Part shown: piece by piece, positions 1 through 8,754 of the stretch
How the letters are laid out: each line of letters begins with the position of its first letter
Position numbering within the stretch: position 1 is the stretch's first letter
DNA from: G963666895 sp963666895
Lineage (GTDB): Bacteria; Desulfobacterota; Desulfovibrionia; Desulfovibrionales; Desulfovibrionaceae
Reading direction: 5' to 3'
Assembly: GCA_963666895.2 (NCBI GenBank)
Contig: CAXXNS010000003.1
Coordinates: 1-64,000, forward strand
DNA length: 64,000 bases
The notes under the pieces: generated by a model
Seen by the model: the letters and a program-made list of their open reading frames with translations, nothing else
What the model was told of the DNA's origin: nothing
Databases searched by the model: none
Translations under genes and position numbers: made by a program

Positions 1-1
1 C

Positions 2-1240
2 GTGGACATGCTGGCCGAGCATGCCGCGGCCATCGTCCGCTTCCAGGGCGGCAACAACGCCGGGCATACCCTGGTGGTGGACGGGGAGCAGTGCATCCTG
101 CACCTCATCCCCCTCGGGCATCCTGCATCCGGGCAAGGCCTGCCTCATCGGCAACGGCGTGGTCCTGGACCCCGAGGTCTTTCTCAAGGAAGTGGACACC
201 CTGGCCCAGCGCGGGGTGGACGTGTCCCCGGCGCGGCTGATGATCAGCAAGAAGACCCACGTCATCATGCCTACCACCGCCAGTTTGGACGGCTGCCGCG
301 AGGCGGCCCCGCAGCGAGGGAGGGCAAGATCGGCACCACTGGCCGGGGCATCGGCCCCCTGCTACGAGGACAAGATGCACCGCGTGGGCATCCGGGCCGC
401 GGACCTGGCCGACCCGGACCTGCTCAAAGCCAAGATCGCCGAGGCCCTGGTGGAGAAGAACGTCCTGTTCAAGGGCCCCTGTATTCCTGCGAAGCCCTGG
501 ACCCGGACAAGGTCTATAAGGATCTGCTGCCCGTGGCCGAGCGCGTGGCCTCCTATTTGGGCGACGTGTCCGCAGCCCTGCAGATGGTGGAGCGCACCGA
601 CGGGGACGTGCTCTTCGAGGGCGCCCAGGGGCACCCATCTGGACATCGACCACGGCACCTATCCGTTCGTCACCTCGTCCAACACCGTGACCGCCAACGC
701 GGCCTCGGGCTCGGGCTGCGGGCCGCGCAAGCTGGACCGCATCATCGCCATCGTCAAGGCCTACACCACCCGGGTGGGCGGCGGGCCCTTCCCCACCGAG
801 CTCAACGACGTCACGGGCGACCGGCTCCAGGAAGTGGGGCGGCGAGTTCGGGGCCACTACGGGACGCCGCCGCCGCTGCGGCTGGCTGGACCTGGTGGTG
901 CCTGCGCGAGTCCGTGCGCCTCAACTCCCCCACCGAACTGGCCATCCACCAAGCTGGACGTGCTCTCGGGCATGGACGAGCTCAAGGTCTGCAAGGCCTA
1001 CCGCTACCGCGACGAGCTGGTGGAGTACCCGCCCCAGGAACAGGGAGGAATGGGATTCGTGGAGCCGGTGTACGAAAGTCTGCCCGGCTGGACCGAGGAT
1101 TATTTCCGCGGTGCGCTCCTGGGGGCGACCTGCCCCGCAACGCCCGGGCCTATCTGCGGGCCATCGAGGAGACCGTGGGCGTGCGCGTGGGCATCGTGTC
1201 CGTGGGACCGGGCCGCGAGCAGACCCTGACCGCGCGCTAG
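2..1240 (+). CDS. purA: Adenylosuccinate synthetase, 5'-partial, with many frameshifts
   Basis: Catalyses IMP + aspartate + GTP to adenylosuccinate, the first committed step of AMP synthesis. The gene enters from the left edge. Conserved PurA segments appear one after another but in changing frames: VRFQGGNNAGHTLV, then LIGNGVVLDPE, GKIGTTGRGIGP, CYEDKMHRVGIR, DVLFEGAQG, THLDIDHGTYPFVTSSN, LNSPTELAI, TKLDVLSGMDELKVC and YLRAIEETVGVRVGIVSVGP. About nine indels are needed, near 110, 300, 357, 478, 627, 837, 900, 940 and 1120. Most are one extra base in a C or G run; for example removing one C from the C-run at 109-113 restores the frame. Order and coverage are otherwise complete to the TAG at 1238-1240. 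As purA is normally a single needed gene, sequence error is more likely than real decay. Family assignment is secure. Confidence 0.9.
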   Translation: MDMLAEHAAAIVRFQGGNNAGHTLVVDGEQCILHLIPLGHPASGQGLPHRQRRGPGPRGLSQGSGHPGPARGGRVPGAADDQQEDPRHHAYHRQFGRLPRGGPAAREGKIGTTGRGIGPLLRGQDAPRGHPGRGPGRPGPAQSQDRRGPGGEERPVQGPLYSCEALDPDKVYKDLLPVAERVASYLGDVSAALQMVERTDGDVLFEGAQGHPSGHRPRHLSVRHLVQHRDRQRGLGLGLRAAQAGPHHRHRQGLHHPGGRRALPHRAQRRHGRPAPGSGAASSGPLRDAAAAAAGWTWWCLRESVRLNSPTELAIHQAGRALGHGRAQGLQGLPLPRRAGGVPAPGTGRNGIRGAGVRKSARLDRGLFPRCAPGGDLPRNARAYLRAIEETVGVRVGIVSVGPGREQTLTAR

Positions 1241-1249
1241 GAGGGCCGC

Positions 1250-2176
1250 ATGGCCAAGGCCGAGGAACAAGCCCCGGAACGCCACCCCTCTGCGCATGGA
1301 GCCCGGGGCCGTGTCCCCAGGTGCTGGCCCGGCAGTCCCGCGTGGCCGACCGGCTGGCCGCCCTGGCCGTTGACCCGCCCCAGAGCCTGGTGCTGGAATC
1401 CGGAGACCAGGCTTCGCGTATGGCCCTGGCCCTGTACTGGGCCTGCCTGCTCAACAATTCCTGCGCCGCTGCCTCCACGCCGCCCAAGGCCTGCCTGTCC
1501 TGCCCGGAGTGCCGCCGCATCCTGGACATCGCGTTCAACGACCTGATCGTCTTTCCCCTGCCCGGCGAAGACCAGGTGAAGGTGGCCACGTGCGCGACAT
1601 GCGGGCCACCTGGGGGCTGCCGCCCAGCGGCTCGGGCATGCGGGGTGACCATATTCTCCGAGGCCGGACGGCTGCGGGCCGAGGCGGCCAACACCCTGCT
1701 CAAGACTTTGGAAGAGCCCAGGCCGGGCAACGTGTTCGTGCTCATCGCGCCCCAACGGGCCCGGCTCCCTGCCCCACCCTGGTCTCGCGCAGCTTCGTGC
1801 TCACCCCTGTCCCACCTTGGAGCCGAACCCCCGGACCCCCAACGCCCGGCAGTGGGCCCTGGCCCTGGCCGGGGTTTTGGACCACGGGCAAGGACTGGTT
1901 CCACCGCACCCAGGCCAAGGGGGCCGTGGACGCGGACCTGGCCCGGGGCGTGGTGCTGGAGCTCAAGCGCGCATTGGCCGACGCCCTGGCCGGACGGGCC
2001 GTTCTCGGGGACGGGACTCCCGGCGGCCTGGTGGCCGGGCTGGACCCCAGGGCGCGGCGCAAGGCCGGGCTGGCCCTGGAAGTGGCCGAGGGACGCCCTG
2101 GACCCGGCCCGCACCTCGCCGGTTTCGCCGCCCCTGGTCCTGGACTGGCTAGGCCACGAGGCTGACAACAAGCTGA
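1250..2176 (+). CDS. holB: DNA polymerase III delta' subunit, with frameshifts
   Basis: Clamp-loader subunit of the replicative polymerase. ATG 1250 follows the purA stop by nine bases and has an AGGAGG Shine-Dalgarno at 1240-1245, so it is probably co-transcribed with purA. Readable pieces in alternating frames include QVLARQSRVADRLAALAVD, a cysteine cluster (ACLSCPECRRIL) like the delta' zinc site, WGLPPSGSG, the typical segment EAANTLLKTLEEPRPGNVF, and LELKRALADALAGRAV. Indels are needed near 1278, 1600, 1640, 1755, 1800-1900, 2095 and 2152. Removing one G near 2152 gives a natural end with TGA at 2174-2176. It shows the same error pattern as purA. The delta' call rests mainly on the zinc cluster and the TLLKTLEEP segment. 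Confidence 0.8.
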
Positions 2177-2210
2177 AATTCTTCCTGTTGTGCGGTTGGA
2201 GCGTAGGTCG

Positions 2211-2239
2211 TTTACAAAGATTGTCAATCTTTGTATCCT
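2211..2239 (+). promoter_or_regulatory. parDE promoter overlapped by a perfect palindrome
   Basis: A perfect 11-bp inverted repeat with a one-base centre, TACAAAGATTG-T-CAATCTTTGTA, occupies 2213-2235. It overlaps a plausible sigma70 promoter: TTTACA at 2211-2216, a 17-base spacer and TATCCT at 2234-2239. ParD-type antitoxins usually autoregulate by binding such palindromes, so this is a likely ParD operator. The operator role is inferred from symmetry and position. Confidence 0.65.
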
Positions 2240-2265
2240 GCCTTCAAGAACCAAGGGGGACCCCC

Positions 2266-2523
2266 ATGCACATATCCCTGACTCCGGCTTTGGAGAACAA
2301 TATCCGGCAAAAGGTCGAGAGCGGGCTCTACAACAACGCAAGCGAGGTTGTCCGCGAGGCGCTTCGATTTATGGAATCTCATGAGGAACTGGTCCGTCAG
2401 ATGAAACTCGACGCTTTGCGACGTGGATTGCGTCCCGGAGCCGAGCAGGCCGAGCAGGGCGAGTTCGTGACGGAAGGAATGGAGGAGATCATCGCGGAGG
2501 CCAGGCAGCGCCGCAATGGCTGA
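2266..2523 (+). CDS. parD: ParD-type antitoxin (ribbon-helix-helix)
   Basis: An 85-residue antitoxin of a type II toxin-antitoxin pair. It binds and neutralises the ParE toxin encoded next and usually represses its own operon. The N-terminus HISLTPALENNIRQKVESG followed by YNNASEVVREALRFM is a textbook ParD/CopG ribbon-helix-helix. The acidic C-terminus, rich in Glu and Gln, is the likely toxin-binding tail. ATG 2266 is taken because the DNA-binding strand starts there and it follows the palindromic promoter by about 30 bases. The stop overlaps the toxin start by eight bases, so the two are translationally coupled. The module is intact although it lies between genes full of indels. Confidence 0.9.
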   Translation: MHISLTPALENNIRQKVESGLYNNASEVVREALRFMESHEELVRQMKLDALRRGLRPGAEQAEQGEFVTEGMEEIIAEARQRRNG

Positions 2524-2815
2524 TCTCCGCATCACCCCGGCGGCCAAGGCGCACCTGCTCGACATTTGGGAGTACACGGCCGGGCATTGGGGCGAAAACA
2601 AGGCCGACGCATATCTTCTTGACATCCAGGCCGTTTTCCAACGGCTGGCCAATAACCCCAAACTCGGCAACAGCCGCCCGGACATCGCCACCGGGTACCG
2701 TTCCATTCCATCGGGCAAGCACGTGATTTTTTACTTACTCAGCGACGGAGACAAATACGTGGACATCATCGGCGTGCTGCACGCCCGGATGGACGTACAG
2801 ACCCATCTCGGCTGA
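2516..2815 (+). CDS. parE: ParE/RelE-superfamily toxin
   Basis: A 99-residue toxin; ParE members inhibit DNA gyrase, while RelE relatives cleave mRNA. The sequence has the superfamily pattern: ITPAAKAHLLDIWEYTAGHWG near the N-terminus (helical hairpin), then LANNPKLGNSRPDIATGYRSIPSGKHVIFYLL and the terminal strand IIGVLHARMDVQTHL, which resembles the conserved ParE ending (VLHxRMD). The ParD-type partner upstream favours ParE over RelE. The gene converges with the adenylate cyclase gene on the other strand, and their 3' ends appear to overlap by about 50 bases. The gyrase target is inferred from the family. Confidence 0.88.
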   Translation: MADLRITPAAKAHLLDIWEYTAGHWGENKADAYLLDIQAVFQRLANNPKLGNSRPDIATGYRSIPSGKHVIFYLLSDGDKYVDIIGVLHARMDVQTHLG

Positions 2816-5800
2816 CCGATCCCGGCAGGTTTTTCAGGTCAACGTGGAAGCGCGTCACCTGGGAACGCTTGGGGAAGTACGCCTTCATGACCACGCCCGG
2901 GGACACCTTCTGGGCCAGGTTGGTCTTGAGAAAGGCCGAGGCGCGTCTTTTCAGGCCGGGCGGCGGGTCCGTGAAGCGGCGGCAGAACACCTCGCCCCAG
3001 TTGGTGGCGTAGACCACGTGGGCCAGGGCCACCCTTTTCACGTCCGGGGCCGTGGTCAGGTTGAACACGAAATAGGCCCGCACCACACCGCTCCATCTTG
3101 AGGTATTCCTCGGACTCGATGTAGGTCCATGTCCCCGGGCCGCAGGAATTCCATCAGCCCGTTCATGATGGCCTGGATCTCGACCACGGACAGAGGGGCG
3201 ATGGACCGGTCCGCGTGGACCAGGCCGCCCGGCGTGTAGAGCTTGTTGGTCACCAGCCAGGCCAGGAGCATGACCGGGTCGCGCCCGGCCCGCAGGAGCT
3301 GCATGTCCTTGGTGGGCACCTTGATCTCGCTGCCGGTCTTGCCGAAGGCCTGCCACAGCGGGGTCCGTCCCGGGGCCTTTTGGGCCGCGAAATAGAGCTC
3401 CGGGAACATGCGGCGGCCCGCACCCAGGAACGGCGTGTGCTCCACCTTGTGCTCCCGGACGGCGAAGTTGGCAGCCACCTGGCGGCCCCATGCGGGTCAT
3501 GTCCTCGGGGGGTGATGGCCGTGGAGCCCCTGGCCGAACCCTGCCTGCGCTCGGCCCGGATGCGTTTGTACGCCCCGGTCATGAACCTGCGCACCGTGGC
3601 CCCGATCTTCATGGACCGCACGAAGCTCCAGGGCCGGGCCAGGGCCAGCATCCTGTCCACCGCGTTGGCGTCCGGGCCCAGCAGGAAGTCCAGGAAACCC
3701 TTTTCCTCGGGCCAGGCCGCGAAGCCCAGGCCCAGGTCGTAGCGGGACACCCCGGCCTTGAGCATCAGGCACTCGGTCAACAGCTTCACCGCGTCCTTGT
3801 CGCCCACGGGACGAGTAGTAGCGGCGCAGTTCCTTGAACAGCAGGCCGTAGGGGTCCGCGTCCGCCACCTCGGCCATGCCCTGAAGCAGGTTGTCCTTGA
3901 TCCGGTCGCACAGGAGCAGGCCGTCCGTGGCCCCGGCGTACTTTTCCAGCAGGCCCAGCTTGAGCACGGACTTGTACGGGTTGTGCAGGCTCTTGACGAT
4001 CTGCCATAGGGACGCGCCGAAGAACTCCTCGGCCGGGACCGGCGACGGCCGTCCCAGGGTCCATGAGCCTGGGCTCGCCGTGCATGGGGTAGTCCAGGGC
4101 CTGGGGCAGGCGGTCCTGGTAGTCCTCCTCGTCCGCGCCCGGCGGGGTCACCCACCAGACCGGCTCCAGCCCGGCCACCACCAGCATGGAGCGGTAGAAC
4201 TCGTCCTTGAGGAGCAGGGGCCTGGGCCGAGCCTGAGCTCTCCCGGTCGCTGAACCCGAAGTCGTTGGCCCGCACCCGGTTCACGGACATGAGGAAGAAG
4301 TAGGCCTCCAGCCCCCAGGTCTCCAGGGCCCAGGCGGACAGGCCGTCCAGCTTGCGGCGCAGGAATCGGATCTGGTCCGGGGTGGTTTCGGCCGGGTCGT
4401 AGCAGACCCAGTAGTCCACGTCCGAGTCCCGGGTTCTGGGCGATGGTTCCCACCGAGCCCATGGTGTACAGGGCCTGGATCACGGGCACGGAGTCGCTCT
4501 GCAGCCGGTCGCCCATGCCGTCCGGCCCGTCCGGTGGGGAGTGGTCGAAGCGGGCCTCGGCCAGTTCCAGGGTGGCCAGGTCCGGGTGAAAGCCGCGCAC
4601 CAGGGCCGGGCAGACCGCGTTCCATCCGGCCTTCCGTTCGTACAGGTCCGTGGCCAGCAGGTGCGGCGCCAGGCGGAAGAATTCGCTCCCCCGCATGCGC
4701 CGCAGGGACATGTCCAGGCGGCCGCTGGTTGGAGGTCAGCATGGCCGCCTCCTGCCGGGTCATGCCCATCCACCGCACCCAAAGGTCCAGGGTCCGTTGC
4801 AGCACGCGCAGCCCCTTGCCCCGGGCCAGGCCGGCGGGCGGCGGCGGGAGCGGCTCGGCCTTGCCGCCGCACAACCGCCTGCACGCGGCCTCCCAGCGGT
4901 CCGCCACCAGCGGGGCCACGGGCCCGTCGTTGCGGCGCTGGAGGATGTCCGACAGGGAACAGCCGTCCATGCGGCTGGACAGGAACACGCACTGGGCCAG
5001 GGCGGTCCCGGCCAGGACGCAGTCCACCAGCTCGGTCCCGGCCAGGTGGCAGCTCAGGAGCCCGGCCCCGGACAGGTCGCAGGCCACCATCCGGGAGGAG
5101 CGCAGGATTCCGTTCTGCAGGGCGGCCCCGGCCAGGACCGTGTGGGAGAGCACGGTCCGTTCCAGGGTGCAGGCGTGGACCAGGCTTTTGGAGAGCAGGC
5201 AGGAGTCGATCCGGCACCGGGCCAGCGTGCAGTCGGACCACACGGACCAGGACAGGTCGCAGCCCGTGAACGCGCAGTCCGTGAACGCGCAGGCGTGGAG
5301 CCGCAGCCCGGCCAGGTCGCAGTCCGCGAACCGACAGTCCGTGAATTCGCAGTCCTTGAGCCCGGCCTGGGACAGGTTCAGCCCGGTGAACGAGCAACGC
5401 TCGAAGCGTACGGCCTCCACATAGGCGCCGGACAGGTCGCCGCCCGTCAGGGCGCGGCCGGTGCATTCCGTGTCGCGCAGCTCGGCGCCGGGAAGTTCCA
5501 GGTCCTGGTGTGCGGCCGAGGCGGCCAGGAGTTCGTCCAGGCCGGGGCTGCGCTTGCCGAACAGGCGACCGAGCAGGCCGGTCCGCTTGCCCGGGTGCCT
5601 GGGCCCGGCGGGCGGCTCTGGGATGGGGGCCTGGTCCGCGTTGAGGGCCGGGGAGGTGGCCGGATGCACGGCCTGGGCCTGGTTGAGGTAGGCGTCCAGG
5701 CCGGCCAGGTCCTGGCGTCCCAGGATTTCGTCCACCTTGATGGTGTCCAGGCAGAGGCGCAGGCAGTCCGGGTCGGCCGTGGCCGCGCCCGCAAAGGCGT

Positions 5801-6863
5801 GGGCCAGGGCGAATGGTTTTTCGTCGGGCCCGAATCCGCTCATGAAGGTCCGGTACTGGTCCTCGGGCAGGAGCACGGACCTGCGGCAGACCTCGGCATG
5901 CACGGCCCGGGTCATGTTGGCCATGAGCCGGGCGGCCTTGCCCACACGGTTCCAACGCAGCCGGGCCAGGGCCATGAGGCAGTCCGGCGCGTCCTCGGGC
6001 TCGGCGTCCAGGAGCAAAGCGCGGACCGCCTTGGTCATGGGCCTGGGGGCCACGCCGCGCAGCCGGACCAGGGCCTCCAGCAGCTCGTGGCTCGGCCGGG
6101 GGCGTTGCTCGGACACGACGCGGGCCAGGGCCTGGACCGTTTCCGGGTCCTGGAGCAGGGCCAGGGCCTGGGCGGCGCGCACCAGCAGGTCCGGCTTGGT
6201 TCGCAGGGTGAGGATGCCCTTGAGCCAGGAGCCCAGGGGTCCGGACAGCAGGGTCTGGCGCACCGGGAAGGCCAGTTCCTCGCCCTGGCGGGCCAGCCGG
6301 GCCAGCCCGTGCGCCATCTCCGGCGGCGACGACGCCGCGGCCAGCTCCGGGAGCAGGCTCCTGGCCCAGGCCAGGGTGTCCTTGGACTCCAGGTGCGGAC
6401 GACGCAGCAGCTCGCTGAGCAGGGCGGCCTGGTCCGGCCCGGGCAGGGACAAGAACATGGGCGTCAACTCGGCCAGGGAGAAATGCTTCTCGCGGATGTA
6501 CCGGCAGGCGGCCAGCAGTCCCGGGCGGTCCAAGGCGGCCAGGCAGGCCAGGCAGGCCTGCACGTCCTGGCGGGCGTCGCTCTGTTCGGCCAGGCGTCGC
6601 AGCAGCAAGGCGGCCTCGGCCCGGTTCCTGGCCTGGTCCGGAATCGAATCCGGGTCCGAATCCGGGGGGACGGCCCGGTTGGCGGCCTGGCCGAGGGTCT
6701 GGGCCAGGGCTTGGAGGCCCTGAGAGGACAGGATGTTCCGGCCGCGAAAGTGGTCCTTGAGCAGGTCGGCCGGATGGGGAGGTGGTGCTGTGTCTTCCAT
6801 GAATCGTTCCAGGGCGCTGGTTCCGGCGTCAGGGGCCAAGTGCCCGGCCGGAATGCGGTTCAT
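2766..6863 (-). CDS. Class I adenylate cyclase with pentapeptide-repeat N-terminal extension, frameshifted in its 3' half
   Basis: Makes cAMP from ATP if functional. Reading from 6863 (alternative start 6800; neither has a good ribosome site), the first ~700 codons are in one frame. They encode a helical, HEAT-like region and then pentapeptide repeats rich in Cys (about 5480-4930; for example CEFTDCRFADCDLAGL). The class I catalytic part follows: FFRLAPHLLATDLYERKAGW, MGSVGTIAQNP, then DVDYWVCYDP (the Asp pair), LMSVNRVRANDFGF, WWVTPPG, LKLGLLEKYAG, KDAVKLLTECLMLKAGVSRY, FVFNLTTAPDVKRV and HVVYATNWGEVFCRRF. Indels are needed near 4727, 4430, 4232, 4050, 3808, 3492, 3128 and 3090. The 2766 stop is the best guess in the last frame. 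In enterobacterial CyaA the catalytic domain is N-terminal, so the ~680-residue extension is unusual. Confidence 0.75.
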
Positions 6864-7092
6864 GGGGGCTGTGTACGTGTCATTGGGCGTTTTGGCAAAG
6901 GATTGTGCGGATCCCGCGGCCTGCCCCCGCACCTCAAGGAGCGGTTCCTGTATCGTTCCCCGGAGGAAACGGCCGACGATTGATTTTGATGGGAACGTTT
7001 CCGGGGTGGGTTCCCCCGGTCCTGGTTTGGTGCTATGTTGGAGTCGATTTCCCTGAAACCGGCTGAACAGCCAAACCGCACCATGGACCGCC

Positions 7093-8754
7093 ATGACTAA
7101 CCATTCCCATTCCCACGATGACGGCTGGCTGTTGCCCGAAGACGTTAAGACCCAGATCAGAAAGCTTTTTGAGAAGCTGTCCGGCCCGGTGCGCCTGGAG
7201 GTGTTCACCGATCCGGCCGTGAACGAGCAGTACAACGGCTACGCCACGGGCTTTGTCCGCGACCTGGCCCGCCTTTCCGACAAGATCGAACCGGCCTTCC
7301 ACGCCGTGGACTCCGAGCGCGGCCGGGAACTGGGCATCCAGGGTTCGCCCGTGGTGGCCGTGGCCCCGGATCGCTACCGCATCCTGTTTCGGGGCGCGCC
7401 CCTGGGCGAGGAGGGCCGCAGCTTCCTGTCCGCGGTCATGCACGCCTCCTCGGGCGACAGCGGGCTGTCCGCCACCTCCCGGGAGATGCTGGAGCGGTTG
7501 GACGAGCCCCGGCTGGTCCGGGTCTTCGTCACCCTGGGCTGCCCCTACTGCCCGGACCAGGTCCTGCACACGGTGCGCTCGGCCATCGAGCGGCCCGATC
7601 TGGTGTCCATGGAGACCATCGAACTGGACGAGAACCGCGACCTGGCCGACGAGCTGGGCGTGGGTTCGGTGCCCCACACCATGTTCTACGCCGCGGACAG
7701 GGACAAGGCGGCCCACGACGCCCTGGGGCTCATGCCCGAGGAGCGGTTCGTGCTCGAGCTCATGGCCCTGCGCGACGCCGGGGACCTGCTCCAGTCCAAG
7801 GAAGTGGCCGACCAGGAGCCGTCGGCCGAGCCGGACCTGGTCATCGTGGGCGGTGGCCCGGCCGGGCTGACCGCGGGCATCTACGCCGAGCGTGCCGGGC
7901 TGGCCAGCGTGGTCCTGGAGCGCGACGTGGTGGGCGGCCAGGTGGCCCTGACCCCGGTGGTGGAGAACTACCCGGGCTTCGCCAGCGTGCCGGGCAAGCG
8001 GCTCATGGAGATCATGGCCGAGCAGGCCCGGCGGTACGTGCCCGTGCGCGAGGGCGAGGGCGTGCTGTCCATCGAACGCCAGGACGACCGGTTCCTGGTG
8101 CGCACCAACAAGGCGGCCTACTCGGCCCGGGCCGTGCTCCTGGCCACGGGCGCGTCCTTTCGCAAGCTGGGCGTCATCGGCGAGGAACGCTATTTCGGCC
8201 GCGGGGTGAACTACTGCGCCACCTGCGACGGCTATCTGTACAAGGGCAAGCGGGCCTGCGTGGTGGGCGGCGGCAACACCGCGCTCACCGACGCCCTGCA
8301 CCTCAAGCATTTGGGCGTGGACGTGGCCGTGATCCATCGCCGCGACGCCTTCCGGGCCGAGAAGCACCTGCAGGACTCCCTGGCCGCCGAGGGCGTCGAG
8401 GTGCTGTGGAACACCGAGGTGGAGGAGATTCTGGGCCGCGACGGCAAGGTGTACGCGCTCAGGCTCAGGAACAATGTGGACGGCAAGGTGTTCGAGCGGG
8501 AGACGGACGCCTTGTTCGTGGCCGTGGGCTACGTGCCCTCCAGCGACCTGGCCGCCTCCCTGGGATGCGACCTGGACGCGGACGGCTGGGTGGCCACAGG
8601 GCCGGACCGCCGCACCAGCGTGGAGCGGGTCTACGCGGCCGGGGATCTGACCGGCGGCGTGCGGCAGATCGTCACGGCCATTGGCGAGGGGTCGGTGGCC
8701 GCGCTGTCGGCCTTCGAGGATCTGGCCGGGCAACCGAAGCGGGGCAAGGAGTAA
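7093..8754 (+). CDS. Thioredoxin-reductase/AhpF-like flavoprotein with two N-terminal thioredoxin folds
   Basis: A 553-residue fusion for NAD(P)H-driven disulfide reduction. Residues ~20-125 form a first thioredoxin-like fold without a CxxC. Residues ~135-235 form a second one with the redox motif CPYC at 150-153 and a cis-Pro segment (SVPHT). The FAD/NAD(P) part follows, with GGGPAG near 255, the reductase motif CATC at 375-378, GGGNTALTDALHL, and HRRDAFRA, which is the NADPH-type signature of thioredoxin reductases, then YAAGDLTGG near the end. The domain order is that of AhpF, but the pyridine-nucleotide motif is TrxB-like. No peroxiredoxin gene is adjacent. ATG 7093 lacks a clear Shine-Dalgarno. 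The gene is divergent from the cyclase and is followed directly by the sensor kinase. Confidence 0.85.
   Translation: MTNHSHSHDDGWLLPEDVKTQIRKLFEKLSGPVRLEVFTDPAVNEQYNGYATGFVRDLARLSDKIEPAFHAVDSERGRELGIQGSPVVAVAPDRYRILFRGAPLGEEGRSFLSAVMHASSGDSGLSATSREMLERLDEPRLVRVFVTLGCPYCPDQVLHTVRSAIERPDLVSMETIELDENRDLADELGVGSVPHTMFYAADRDKAAHDALGLMPEERFVLELMALRDAGDLLQSKEVADQEPSAEPDLVIVGGGPAGLTAGIYAERAGLASVVLERDVVGGQVALTPVVENYPGFASVPGKRLMEIMAEQARRYVPVREGEGVLSIERQDDRFLVRTNKAAYSARAVLLATGASFRKLGVIGEERYFGRGVNYCATCDGYLYKGKRACVVGGGNTALTDALHLKHLGVDVAVIHRRDAFRAEKHLQDSLAAEGVEVLWNTEVEEILGRDGKVYALRLRNNVDGKVFERETDALFVAVGYVPSSDLAASLGCDLDADGWVATGPDRRTSVERVYAAGDLTGGVRQIVTAIGEGSVAALSAFEDLAGQPKRGKE

Noticed and set aside
2..1240. 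Programmed frameshifting in purA
   Set aside because: Nine breaks in one gene, mostly at plain C/G runs, with no slippery heptamer plus stem; error is far simpler.
4650..6983. A plus-strand open frame opposite the adenylate cyclase gene
   Set aside because: Gly/Gln/Arg-rich shadow sequence without motifs; the minus strand has pentapeptide repeats and class I cyclase signatures.
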